The notes under the pieces are model-generated. The model was not told where the DNA came from, searched no databases, and saw nothing but the letters and a program-made list of their open reading frames with translations. The translations under genes and the position numbers were made by a program. Positions 35,634-44,106 of a stretch of DNA of 60,817 nt are shown in pieces; position 1 is the first letter of the stretch; every line of letters starts with the position of its first letter. This DNA comes from Microcaldota archaeon (GTDB lineage Archaea; Micrarchaeota; Micrarchaeia; Micrarchaeales; Micrarchaeaceae), in contig JAKACK010000004.1 in the NCBI GenBank assembly GCA_021821445.1, positions 1-60,817 on the forward strand, in the 5' to 3' direction.

Positions 35634-35774
35634 GGGGTTATAGCATAACTTGGCAGTGCGGCAGACTCCAGATATTTAAACTTAAGTGAGCTTTATAGCG
35701 ATGATTATAATCTGGAAAACAAATTCAAAATATGAAGTAATCTGCTAATCGGGGTTCAAATCCCCGTAACCCCA
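35634..35774 (+). tRNA. trnW: tRNA-Trp (CCA) with a 68-nt intron
   Basis: Acceptor GGGGTTA (35634-35640) pairs with TAACCCC (35767-35773), discriminator A. D stem GCA/TGC, anticodon stem GCAGA (35661-35665) with TCTGC (35741-35745). The loop is CTCCAG then intron then A, so the anticodon is CCA (35668-35670) and the intron sits at the canonical 37/38 place. T arm CGGGG-TTCAAAT-CCCCG. Archaeal tRNA-Trp genes often carry an intron here. Splicing would need the fused EndA at 40518-41690. Confidence 0.93.
35672..35739 (+). other. Intron of tRNA-Trp, relaxed bulge-helix-bulge
   Basis: 68 bases. At the 3' junction TA^A forms the bulge next to the anticodon stem; CTCC (35666-35669) faces GAAG (35734-35737) with a C-A mismatch, and ATATTT (35672-35677) can pair with AAATAT (35728-35733), so a relaxed BHB is possible. 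Within it ATCTGGA (35710-35716) is the exact complement of TCCAGAT (35667-35673) over the anticodon and 5' junction, and GCGATGA (35698-35704) resembles a box C. Confidence 0.75.
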
Positions 35775-35804
35775 AACTTTTAATTTTTGATAATTAATTC
35801 TTAT

Positions 35805-36113
35805 TTATTTCATTAATTTTTCAAGTTCATCCTGATTGTCATCTGCTGCTGAATAAACTTGTTTTTTAGTACCACATTTTAAACAAATATAAGAAATCTT
35901 GAAATTTCCATTTCTATAATACACTGCACTTATAGGTTTAAGTTTTCCCAAGCATTTGCACTGTCTATCCCCTGGATTAATATCAACGTGTAAACTCCAC
36001 AAACAATTAGGGCAGTGATCTGTATACCCATTACCTTTTACTATAAATCCACACTTTAAGCATTTGAAATCTTCTACTGTTTTTTTAAACAATGACCCTT
36101 TAAGAACTGACAT
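35805..36113 (-). CDS. RNHCP-type zinc ribbon protein
   Basis: 102 residues. CLKCGFIVKG, then YTDHCPNCLWSLHVDINPGDR, CKCLGKLKP and CLKCG: the cysteine order and the HCPNCLxSxHVD run match the small RNHCP family. The usual RNHCP reads TDHCP. Two zinc ribbons are likely. Role unknown; possibly nucleic acid binding. Placed between tRNA-Trp and dtdA, opposite strand to both. Confidence 0.82.
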   Translation of the reverse strand: MSVLKGSLFKKTVEDFKCLKCGFIVKGNGYTDHCPNCLWSLHVDINPGDRQCKCLGKLKPISAVYYRNGNFKISYICLKCGTKKQVYSAADDNQDELEKLMK

Positions 36114-36158
36114 AATGATATTAATATTTGAGCATATTAAATAATTATCTGTGTTAAA

Positions 36159-36980
36159 ATGATTAGTCTTATTTATACTGATGAGGATATTGCGTCATTC
36201 AATATTGCAAAAGCAATGTGTAATAAGATAGATTTTAAGGAAGTAGATAATTATAAAAATGATGAAAGATTTAAAAAAAAAGAAATTATAGGATTTTATA
36301 AATATGAAAATTTAAATCTCATCGGTATAAATTCAAGGCTTGTTTATTCGGAATTCTTAGATACTATGAATCTTGGTAATATAGTATTTTTAAGCAGGCA
36401 TTCTAGTGTAAAAAGGGTTAAATCATTCACGGTTCATGCTTTAGGTAACTGGAATGATAAACATGATTTAGGTGGTGAACCTAAACAACTCGGTATATCC
36501 AATCCAGAATCAATGATAAAGATACTCAAAGAGTTTAGCATTCTTCAAAAAAATGCGGTTGAGTTTAAGGTAACTTACGAAGCTACACATCATGGGCCAC
36601 TGTTGAAAACTCCTGCGCTATTCGCTGAATTTGGAGGTGATGAAGGTATTTTAAATAATCCAAATTACGCAGATATTGTTGCAAATGCAATAAAGAACTC
36701 TTTTGAAAAAGAACCTGAATATGATAAAATTGCTATTGGTATTGGTGGACCTCATTATTCAACAAAATTTACTAAGTTGGCATTGGATGGAAAATATGCA
36801 TTTTCACACATAATGTCAAGATATTATGTAAATGAAATTGATATGTTAGAACAGGCAGTAGAAAAAAGTAAGTTAAAAGCAGAAATTGCAGTTATAGAGA
36901 AAAAAAGTATGAATTCACCTGAAAGATCTGCTATAATTAATAAATTGAATGATTTAGGAATAGACAATACAATGGTATAA
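36159..36980 (+). CDS. dtdA: D-aminoacyl-tRNA deacylase, archaeal type (DTD2/GEK1)
   Basis: 273 residues. Removes D-amino acids from mischarged tRNA. Family runs: FLSRHSSVKRVKSFTVHALGNW, VTYEATHHGPLLKTPALFAEFG, IGIGGPHYSTKFTKLA, ICE: FSHIMSRYYV. Zinc-ligand-like His residues are in ATHHGP and GGPHYS. Full length. Followed 16 bases later by the helicase gene, from a TTG start, on one transcript. Confidence 0.93.
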   Translation: MISLIYTDEDIASFNIAKAMCNKIDFKEVDNYKNDERFKKKEIIGFYKYENLNLIGINSRLVYSEFLDTMNLGNIVFLSRHSSVKRVKSFTVHALGNWNDKHDLGGEPKQLGISNPESMIKILKEFSILQKNAVEFKVTYEATHHGPLLKTPALFAEFGGDEGILNNPNYADIVANAIKNSFEKEPEYDKIAIGIGGPHYSTKFTKLALDGKYAFSHIMSRYYVNEIDMLEQAVEKSKLKAEIAVIEKKSMNSPERSAIINKLNDLGIDNTMV

Positions 36981-36996
36981 AAGGAATTGTGATAAT

Positions 36997-39744
36997 TTGA
37001 CACTTTACGAACAATTTTTAAATAAATATAAAGGTTTTACAGATATACAAAAAGTCGCTATACCAATTATACAAAAAGGTAGTAACTGTTTAGTTATAGC
37101 TCCAACAGGGGCAGGTAAAACAGAAGCTGCTATTCTTCCTTTAATTGAAAATGCTTCAAAAATAAAAAGTGATGGAATAAAAATAATATATATAACTCCT
37201 CTGAGAGCTTTGAATAGGGATATGGTTGGCAGGCTTAAGTGGCTTTGCGATCTTTCAAATCTCACCATAGGAGTAAGGCATGGAGATACTACAAATTCAG
37301 AAAGGTCAAAACAAACAAGAAAATCACCGGATGTTTTAATAACCACTCCTGAATCCTTACAAAGCATGCTTCCAACAAAAGGTATGGGTAAACATTTAAA
37401 ATCAGTTAAATCTGTTGTAATTGATGAAATACATGAATTGTACTCAAATAAAAGGGGTGCTCAACTTTCAATCGCTTTAGAAAGATTAGTTGAAAAATCT
37501 GGAGAATTTCAAAGAGTTGGATTAAGTGCTACAATCAGTAATCCTGAACTCATAAAGAAATTCCTTGTTGGAAATAGAACATGTGAAATTGCATCTATTG
37601 ATCAAAGAAAAGAATTTGGTATAAAAATTGAAATGCCTGAATTACCAAAGAAAAAAATTGAAAGTTTTTATGATAAATTTGGATTAGATGATCCATCCGC
37701 AGCTAGACTCGAAGTGATTGCGGATAGTATAAAAAAATCGAATTCAACACTTATTTTTGCAAATACAAGACAGGTTGTAGAGGCTTTGGGTAGTAAATTA
37801 CTTTATTTAAATTCCTTGTACCCCTTTGGGGGTATAGGTGTACATCATAGTTCATTGAATAAAGAGGAAAGAATAGAGATAGAAGATAAATTTAGAAAAG
37901 GTGAATTAAAAAGTATAATAGCTACAAGTTCTCTTGAACTAGGTATAGATATAGGAAATATAGATTTAGTGGTACAGTATAGCTCACCAAGGCAATCGCT
38001 CAGATTAGCACAAAGGATAGGTAGAAGTGGACATTCTATAAAAAAGAATTCTAATGGTTTGATAATAACCTCTAGTATCATAGATACGCTTGAATCAATT
38101 GCTATTATTGATAATTTGAGAGATGGAAAATTTGAAAGTTTTGATGTTGAAGCTAATGCATTAGATGTTCTTGCAGATCAGATTTGTGGAATCGCATTAG
38201 ATAAAAGTAATATTAGAATCAATGAACTCATTTCAATATTGAACAGATCTTTTAATTACAGCTTATTAAAAACTGAAACGCTTGTAAAATTGCTTGATTT
38301 TATGAAAGATCAAAAGATGATCCTATTTGATGGTAATATGATAGGGTTAACTAGTAGAACTAGGATGTATTATTATGATCATTTGAGTGTAATACCCGAT
38401 ACACATAGATATCTTGTAAAGAACATTGCAAATAATAAGATAATTTCTAGTTTAGACGAAGAATTCGTATCTAATAACGTTGATGAAAATTCTGTTTTCA
38501 TAACAAAAGGGCTTCCATGGAAAGTAATTAGCATAGATAAAGATATTATAACTGTTGAACCATCAACAGATTTAAATGCGGCAATACCTGATTGGAGTGG
38601 TGAAGATATACCTGTGAGTTATTCAACTGCAAAAAGATTTGTCCAACTTTTAAATTTATGGGAAAATAAAAGTTTTTTAAATCAGGAATTAAACAGTAAG
38701 ATTGAAAAAACATTAAAAGAACAATCTAATTTTGATACAATATCTGAAGAAAAAATTGTTATGGAAATTTATGATAATTATACAATTTTGTATACAGGTT
38801 TAGGGTCCTTAGCTAATGATGCATTATCCCGTCTTATTGCAAGTTATCTCTCTTTAACTTCGGGTAAAAATGTAGATATAAAATCTTCCCCTTACTTAAT
38901 ATTTTTTGGATATTCTGATGAGATTATGATAAAAGGATTTTTGTTCAATTTAGGTTCTGAAAATTTATATTATAAACTCAGAGATGCGATAATTGGTACA
39001 GAATTTTTTAGATACAAATTTGTTAGGATAGCAAAATTGTTTGGAGTTATAGATAAAGATGCTATAGTCGGAAGAAGTTTGACAAATCATATAATATCTG
39101 CATTTTATAATACTCCAATATATGATGAAGCATTACGGGAAATTATGGATAATTATTTTGATTTAAAAAACCTTAAGACCTTTTTTGATGATTTGCTATC
39201 AGGTAAATTAAAATTAGTGATAAAAAATTTAAAAACACAGTCAGTTTTAACGAAATTAATACTAAAATCCGCTTATTACAGCAGAGAACTTATAATGCCT
39301 ATAATGCCGGACAATGAATTAGTTGCCTCATTTTCAAAATATACATTGGATAAGAAAGTGGAATTAATATGTACGTATTGTGGTTTTGAATTCAAAAGAA
39401 ATTTGAAAGATCTTATAGATTTAGATTTGATCAACTGTCCATCTTGTAAAAGTCCAATGATTACATTAAAAAATGAGGGATACTCAGATATAGTTAAAAA
39501 GAGAAAAATGAAAAAGCCGCTTACACAGTACGAAAAAAAGATTTATTCTGAAATGATTTCAAATGCAAATCTGGTTTATTCATATGGCGGTAGAGCTATA
39601 GTGGCATTGTCAACATATGGAATAGGACATAGAACAGCTGCAAGAGCACTGTTAATGCAAAGAACTAAAAAAGAGAAATTCTTTATTGATTTAATAGAAG
39701 CTCAAAAGCAATTTGTAAAAAATAAAAAATATTGGTCTGCTTAG
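36997..39744 (+). CDS. lhr: Lhr-type superfamily 2 DNA helicase
   Basis: 915 residues from a TTG at 36997 (GTGATAA just upstream). RecA1 domain with APTGAGKTE (35-43), TPLRALNRDM, TPESLQS and DEIH (143-146); RecA2 with IFANTRQVVEAL, GVHHSSLNKEER and QRIGRSGHS. A winged-helix and large C-terminal part as in Lhr, and a zinc pair CTYCGFEF/CPSCKSP near the end. Lhr helicases act 3' to 5' on branched DNA in repair. Its final region resembles a helix-hairpin-helix end (YSYGGRAIVALSTYGIGHRTA). Confidence 0.88.
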   Translation: MTLYEQFLNKYKGFTDIQKVAIPIIQKGSNCLVIAPTGAGKTEAAILPLIENASKIKSDGIKIIYITPLRALNRDMVGRLKWLCDLSNLTIGVRHGDTTNSERSKQTRKSPDVLITTPESLQSMLPTKGMGKHLKSVKSVVIDEIHELYSNKRGAQLSIALERLVEKSGEFQRVGLSATISNPELIKKFLVGNRTCEIASIDQRKEFGIKIEMPELPKKKIESFYDKFGLDDPSAARLEVIADSIKKSNSTLIFANTRQVVEALGSKLLYLNSLYPFGGIGVHHSSLNKEERIEIEDKFRKGELKSIIATSSLELGIDIGNIDLVVQYSSPRQSLRLAQRIGRSGHSIKKNSNGLIITSSIIDTLESIAIIDNLRDGKFESFDVEANALDVLADQICGIALDKSNIRINELISILNRSFNYSLLKTETLVKLLDFMKDQKMILFDGNMIGLTSRTRMYYYDHLSVIPDTHRYLVKNIANNKIISSLDEEFVSNNVDENSVFITKGLPWKVISIDKDIITVEPSTDLNAAIPDWSGEDIPVSYSTAKRFVQLLNLWENKSFLNQELNSKIEKTLKEQSNFDTISEEKIVMEIYDNYTILYTGLGSLANDALSRLIASYLSLTSGKNVDIKSSPYLIFFGYSDEIMIKGFLFNLGSENLYYKLRDAIIGTEFFRYKFVRIAKLFGVIDKDAIVGRSLTNHIISAFYNTPIYDEALREIMDNYFDLKNLKTFFDDLLSGKLKLVIKNLKTQSVLTKLILKSAYYSRELIMPIMPDNELVASFSKYTLDKKVELICTYCGFEFKRNLKDLIDLDLINCPSCKSPMITLKNEGYSDIVKKRKMKKPLTQYEKKIYSEMISNANLVYSYGGRAIVALSTYGIGHRTAARALLMQRTKKEKFFIDLIEAQKQFVKNKKYWSA

Positions 39745-39751
39745 TGATAAT

Positions 39752-40513
39752 ATGTTATATTTAATAGGTACAGGATTAGCTGATTATGATATATCTTATA
39801 GTGGGGTAGATATATGTAGAAAATGTGAACTTTTATACTATGAGTCTTATACCAGTAATTTAATAGATAAAAAAGTGAAAATTCTTTCAGATTTATTTGG
39901 AAAAAAAATTGAAAAGCTCGAAAGAAGTGATTTAGAAGAAAAACTTATTTCACTGGTTAATAAATCTATTGATAAAGATGTTGCCTTACTTATAAATGGG
40001 GATCCATTAATCGCAACAACCCATAAGATAGTTATAATTGAAGCTATTAAAAAAGGAGTAAAATTCAAGGTTATACATTCAAATTCAATTTTCTCTGCTG
40101 CTATTGGAGAAAGTGGACTTGACTTTTATAGATTTGGTGCAATCTGCACTTTAGCAAGATGGTCTGAACATTATAAGCCGGTTTCTTTTTATAACACAAT
40201 TTTAAATAACTATTCAAAAGGGTTACATTCAATTATATTATTAGATTACGATTCTAATAAAAATGAAACTATTCCATTAACAGATGCTATTAGTACATTA
40301 AAAGAAGCAGAAAATATTTATAAAGGAAATTTATTTAACAATAAAACTAAATTGATAGTGATAAACAATTTAGGTTCTGAAAATGGAAAAATTTTTTATA
40401 TAAATCTAGACTCAATAAAAAATCTTAAAGGATTGAATACATTAATCCTTCCAGGTAATTTATCTGATATAGAATTAGAATGGATTGAAAAGGTATACGA
40501 TAATCAAAAATGA
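39752..40513 (+). CDS. dphB: Diphthine synthase
   Basis: 253 residues of the tetrapyrrole-methylase fold: MLYLIGTGLADYDISYSGVD, LLINGDPLIATTH (SAM-binding), HSNSIFSAAIGESGLDFYRFG. Performs the SAM-dependent multiple methylation of the modified His in elongation factor 2; the final amidation is by Dph6 at 969-1637. Seven bases after the helicase stop and 4 bases before the endA start. Confidence 0.94.
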   Translation: MLYLIGTGLADYDISYSGVDICRKCELLYYESYTSNLIDKKVKILSDLFGKKIEKLERSDLEEKLISLVNKSIDKDVALLINGDPLIATTHKIVIIEAIKKGVKFKVIHSNSIFSAAIGESGLDFYRFGAICTLARWSEHYKPVSFYNTILNNYSKGLHSIILLDYDSNKNETIPLTDAISTLKEAENIYKGNLFNNKTKLIVINNLGSENGKIFYINLDSIKNLKGLNTLILPGNLSDIELEWIEKVYDNQK

Positions 40514-40517
40514 TAAA

Positions 40518-41690
40518 ATGGCAATTTTATTAAATTATAATCAAAACAGTAAAGAGGTTTACTCAACAGACCAGTCTTCAATAGATATATTGAAAAATGG
40601 ATTTATTGGTAATATTAAAAATGGCAAACTCTATTTAATACCTGAAGAAGCTTTATATCTTATTGATGTTAGAAATGCAGAATGTGCAGACTTAAATGGT
40701 AAACAGTTATCTTTTACAGATTTATCTAAGAAGTTTTCAAAAAGAAAAAAATTTATGGCAAGATATTTCACTTACAAAGATTGGAGAGATAGAGGACTTA
40801 TAATATTGCCAGCAGATAGATTATATCTGAAAAAGGAAAATGACAATTCTAAAAATATAAAAGTTTATCCTGCGGATAAACTTAAATTAGGTAGATTTAA
40901 GCTAGAAGGAATATTCTTTCCAGATGACATGATTACGGTTATAGTAGATGATGCTTCTGGTAAATTAATATATAATGACTATTGGTTTGGGCAGTACGGA
41001 ACCTACAAGCTTAGTGATCATGGAATTTTAAATAAACTTGATATATATGAAACCTTATTCTTGATTGACTCAAAAAAATTACATATTAAAGGTTATGATA
41101 GGGATAAAATATTGAAGGAAGGTTTACATATGAGACCTGATTTCAATAACCTATATTTAGTTTACAAAGACTGGAGAGAAAAAGGTTATGTTGTAAAAAC
41201 AGGATTTAAATTTGGAACGCATTTCAGAATATATTTTCCGGGTGCAAAACCCGATAATAAAAATGCAGAGTGGACTCATTCAAAGCATGTTTTACATGTT
41301 TTCCCAAGAGATAGTAGAATGTTAATATCAGAATGGGCAAGAGCTATAAGAGTTGCACATTCAGTTAGAAAAACGTTTATATTAGCTATACCAGGTAAAA
41401 GTAAAACAAAGAACTTAGGTATAGACTTTCTATTATATCACAGGAATAATGGCAAGATAGAAGATCCGAAATTAATGAAACCTAAATATGGTATGTTATC
41501 TTTAAGCGAAAATGAATATATTGGAGGAAGTGAATTATCATCCATAATAAAAAATACAAGGGCTCTTGACTTGGAATTGATACTTGCAATAAGTGATAGA
41601 GAAACCTCCGTAACATACTATAAAGTTAGAAGGATAGAACTTCCATCTAGCAGATATGAATATTATGAAATTGACTGGATGCAGCCTTAA
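40518..41690 (+). CDS. endA: tRNA-splicing endonuclease, fused three-unit (epsilon2-like) type
   Basis: 390 residues from the ATG at 40518, twice the length of the homotetrameric enzyme. The catalytic triad of the intact unit is Y239 (THFRIYFPGA), H254 (WTHSKHVLH) and K285 (SVRKTFILA). An N-terminal half repeats the substrate-side helix as YKDWR at 86-90 (catalytic unit has it again at 216-220) but lacks the triad, and residues 300-390 resemble the structural C-terminal subunit. This N-unit, catalytic unit, C-unit order is that of the ARMAN-type enzyme, known for accepting relaxed splice motifs. It would process tRNA-Trp and tRNA-Lys of this window. Confidence 0.9.
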   Translation: MAILLNYNQNSKEVYSTDQSSIDILKNGFIGNIKNGKLYLIPEEALYLIDVRNAECADLNGKQLSFTDLSKKFSKRKKFMARYFTYKDWRDRGLIILPADRLYLKKENDNSKNIKVYPADKLKLGRFKLEGIFFPDDMITVIVDDASGKLIYNDYWFGQYGTYKLSDHGILNKLDIYETLFLIDSKKLHIKGYDRDKILKEGLHMRPDFNNLYLVYKDWREKGYVVKTGFKFGTHFRIYFPGAKPDNKNAEWTHSKHVLHVFPRDSRMLISEWARAIRVAHSVRKTFILAIPGKSKTKNLGIDFLLYHRNNGKIEDPKLMKPKYGMLSLSENEYIGGSELSSIIKNTRALDLELILAISDRETSVTYYKVRRIELPSSRYEYYEIDWMQP

Positions 41691-41757
41691 CCTATAGGTT
41701 CAATTATCGTTGAAGTTGTAGAAAAAACTTAAATATAAAAATGCAATAAGTTAGTAT

Positions 41758-42225
41758 ATGACAATTTTAACCAAAAATGTGTTAATAGTTGATGATAGGT
41801 TATTACCATCGAACATAGTATTCGTGAAAAGTCTTATTAGGAATAAAAATGCATTGCCTTTGCCAAATAGAAAGGATAAAAATTATAATTTGAATTCTAA
41901 AGATTGGTATAAATTGGTAGGTATTCAAAATCCTGTTTACTCTAAAATTTACAATAATTCTTATGAAATTAAAGAATCTTTACTTATGTTTATAGGAGAT
42001 CAAAAGTATAATAATAGAGTCTTTTATCTATGCAAACCAGAATCTATTGAAGCTACTTATAATAATAAAAAATATGAATTCTTATTTAAAGCGGTTTATA
42101 GCAATAATAAAAGATTAAATAGATTATTAAATTATGGAATTAGTAAAATTGCTATAACAGAATCGGTTTCAAAATTAATAAGCGTTTTTAATGGTGACAA
42201 TGTAACCTTAAAAATGACAATTTAA
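41758..42225 (+). CDS. Unknown protein between endA and tRNA-Lys
   Basis: 155 residues, basic and Asn-rich, no signal peptide or Cys pair. I do not recognise a family. An N-terminal alpha/beta-like start (MTILTKNVLIVDDRLLPSNIVFVKSL) and a late segment LLNYGISKIAITESVSKLISVF look like a small Rossmann-type or nuclease-neighbour fold, but this is weak. A TTAAATATA box about 27 bases before the ATG suggests leaderless transcription. Position next to endA and a spliced tRNA invites a tRNA-related role; not more than a guess. Confidence 0.5.
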   Translation: MTILTKNVLIVDDRLLPSNIVFVKSLIRNKNALPLPNRKDKNYNLNSKDWYKLVGIQNPVYSKIYNNSYEIKESLLMFIGDQKYNNRVFYLCKPESIEATYNNKKYEFLFKAVYSNNKRLNRLLNYGISKIAITESVSKLISVFNGDNVTLKMTI

Positions 42226-42232
42226 TTTTATA

Positions 42233-42321
42233 CGGGCTCAGGGGGATTTCCATTTTTTAATTTTGGACCCCCGACCTACTGATTAAGAGTCAGCCGCTCT
42301 ACCAAGCTGAGCTATGAGCCC
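42233..42321 (-). tRNA. trnK: tRNA-Lys (CTT) with a 15-nt intron in the T-loop
   Basis: Acceptor GGGCTCA pairs with TGAGCCC, discriminator G at 42233. D arm GCTCAGCTTGGTAGAGC; anticodon stem GCTGA/TCAGT (one G-T), loop CTCTTAA with anticodon CTT at 42285-42287. The T stem GGGGG/CCCCC is perfect, but 22 bases instead of 7 lie between its arms. Removing 15 (42247-42261) restores TCCAAAT. Mature length 74. Position 55 is C rather than the near-universal U. Confidence 0.93.
42247..42261 (-). other. Intron of tRNA-Lys at position 59/60 (bulge-helix-loop)
   Basis: After the T stem GGGGG, TCCA pairs with TGGA to make a 4-bp helix; three unpaired bases (AAT) lie between TGGA and CCCCC, and a loop on the other end. 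Cutting two bases into the bulge and two bases past the helix removes exactly ATTAAAAAATGGAAA and gives a normal 7-base T-loop. Only one true bulge is present, so it is a relaxed motif. Confidence 0.85.
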
Positions 42322-42401
42322 AAGAATAAGTTTTCAATACTATTATAAAGCAAATAATTATTAAATTATCTCTTATTAAGTTCTTTTACATTGTGGTTTT
42401 A

Positions 42402-43532
42402 TTATTCTGTTTGAAGATAATCCGAAACAATTTTATTTAATTTATCTGTAAGATTAGATCTAGCTGCAACCAGTAATATCTTTTTTTCTTTTAGTAAGGT
42501 GCTAAGATTATTAAATAATGGTGAATACTCTTTTAGTGTTCCTACTTTTTCTTTATTCCTGTTTATTATTGAAACTTCATCATTGCCTCCAGTAAATTTT
42601 ATAATTTTTATTATATAATCATCGTGATTTATTCCAGATTGCTCAATATACCCTTCTAATTTTAGAATTAAGCTTTCATCATCCTTATTTTTTATCTCTT
42701 TATAAAATGCTCTTTTCAGTAAGTTTCTATTTAGTATGTCATTTATCAATGTTGAACCTTTAAACTTAGATAATTTGTATAATGCCTCATAATCTCTCAT
42801 ATGTACAAATTCTTCTGCATTTATATACCCATCTTCGACTGCTTGGTCTGCCACTTTGAGAAACATTGCTTCTGCTATAGCGGAGGCATGGTGGAAGTAT
42901 ACAGATTGATACATAAAGTATCGGGCTATAAAGAATGATTCTACATTCACTATTCCATTCGTATATATTGCAGGTTCATTATTTATGTAAGTTAGTGTAC
43001 TTTTCAATCTAGGATAATCTATTACACCTAATGCTACCCCTGTATTGTAAGAATCTCTTAATAGATAGTCAATTCTATCTGATCCAATTGGACCTGTTAT
43101 AAGCTTGCCCTCATTTTTACCTGAGAAGTATTCAAGTATTTTATTTAAAGATAAAGTTGAATTTGATATTATATCGCTTATAGAACTATTTTTTATTATA
43201 TCATAACCTAAATCTTCATGTGACTTTTTCAGATATTTTTTTGAAATTGGCTCAGATTGATGTGAAAATGGTGGATGCCCTATATCGTGTAAAAGACCAG
43301 TTATTGCTAATTCTTCGTTAACTTCACCAAAAATATTGCTTGATATATCTTTGGTTATTTTCATTGTTCCTACAGAATGTTCAAACCTAGTACCATTTGC
43401 ACTTTGATAAACTAAAAATGCAAATCCTCCCTGTCTTATATATCTTAATCTCTGAAAATTGGGATCTTCTATAATTTTATTTTCAACCTCTGAAATTTCT
43501 ATATCCTTGAAAATTGAATCTCTAAAACGCAT
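42402..43532 (-). CDS. HD-domain phosphohydrolase (SAMHD1/dGTPase-like)
   Basis: 376 residues from the ATG at 43530-43532; a GTG at 43541 is in frame. HD residues: FEHSVG (His), LLHDIGHPPFSHQSE (His-Asp), and GSDRIDYLLRDS (late Asp), with the QRLRYIRQ start of the dGTPase/SAMHD1 branch. Probably acts on nucleoside triphosphates or a related nucleotide. One base after the VKOR stop, so likely co-transcribed, though the functions are unrelated. Confidence 0.9.
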   Translation of the reverse strand: MRFRDSIFKDIEISEVENKIIEDPNFQRLRYIRQGGFAFLVYQSANGTRFEHSVGTMKITKDISSNIFGEVNEELAITGLLHDIGHPPFSHQSEPISKKYLKKSHEDLGYDIIKNSSISDIISNSTLSLNKILEYFSGKNEGKLITGPIGSDRIDYLLRDSYNTGVALGVIDYPRLKSTLTYINNEPAIYTNGIVNVESFFIARYFMYQSVYFHHASAIAEAMFLKVADQAVEDGYINAEEFVHMRDYEALYKLSKFKGSTLINDILNRNLLKRAFYKEIKNKDDESLILKLEGYIEQSGINHDDYIIKIIKFTGGNDEVSIINRNKEKVGTLKEYSPLFNNLSTLLKEKKILLVAARSNLTDKLNKIVSDYLQTE

Positions 43533-43533
43533 T

Positions 43534-43947
43534 TTATCCACTTTTTATAAGTTTTTTTCTATTAAAAAACATAACTATTATTGTGAGTATTATAACTGCA
43601 TCTAAAAGGGTGCAGTATATACAAATTTTACCTATTATACCCTGACTTATAATTGAATATAAGAAACCTAAAAATCCTCCCATATACCATATTAGCGGGA
43701 ACATTGATCTGTTTAGTTTATCGTAAAATGAGATTATGATTGAAACTATAAACCATGATAAACCCAATATAGCTAAAGGCACTCCAAATAAGATTGAATA
43801 TTGGCTAGTTATAACATCAGAACAATCAATTATACCTGTATCAGGACATACCAATGCTTTAGGCTGAAAATATAGATATGATTCATATATTGCATCTCCC
43901 ATACCTATTATCAATAGAATTATAAGTAATAATTTTAATTTTTCCAT
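43534..43947 (-). CDS. VKOR-family membrane disulfide oxidant
   Basis: 137 residues, four membrane helices. Active-site C109 and C112 (KICIYCTLLDAV) and the loop pair C34 and C42 (LVCPDTGIIDC) are the cysteines of vitamin K epoxide reductase homologues; SILFGVPLAILGLSWF is the conserved quinone-side helix. It reoxidises extracytoplasmic thioredoxin-like proteins with a membrane quinone. The DUF929 protein at 34036 is a candidate partner. Confidence 0.93.
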   Translation of the reverse strand: MEKLKLLLIILLIIGMGDAIYESYLYFQPKALVCPDTGIIDCSDVITSQYSILFGVPLAILGLSWFIVSIIISFYDKLNRSMFPLIWYMGGFLGFLYSIISQGIIGKICIYCTLLDAVIILTIIVMFFNRKKLIKSG

Positions 43948-44106
43948 TTTTATTACCTTAAAATATTAAAGTAATGAAGAATAAGTTTATATTTTGTTAT
44001 CAAATAATTTGTTTATTATATAGTAAACTTAAAAATCCATATTAGACATTAAGCGATATAGCATTTAGTTATTAAATTGCTTTGATTAGTAAAAATAACT
44101 GATATA

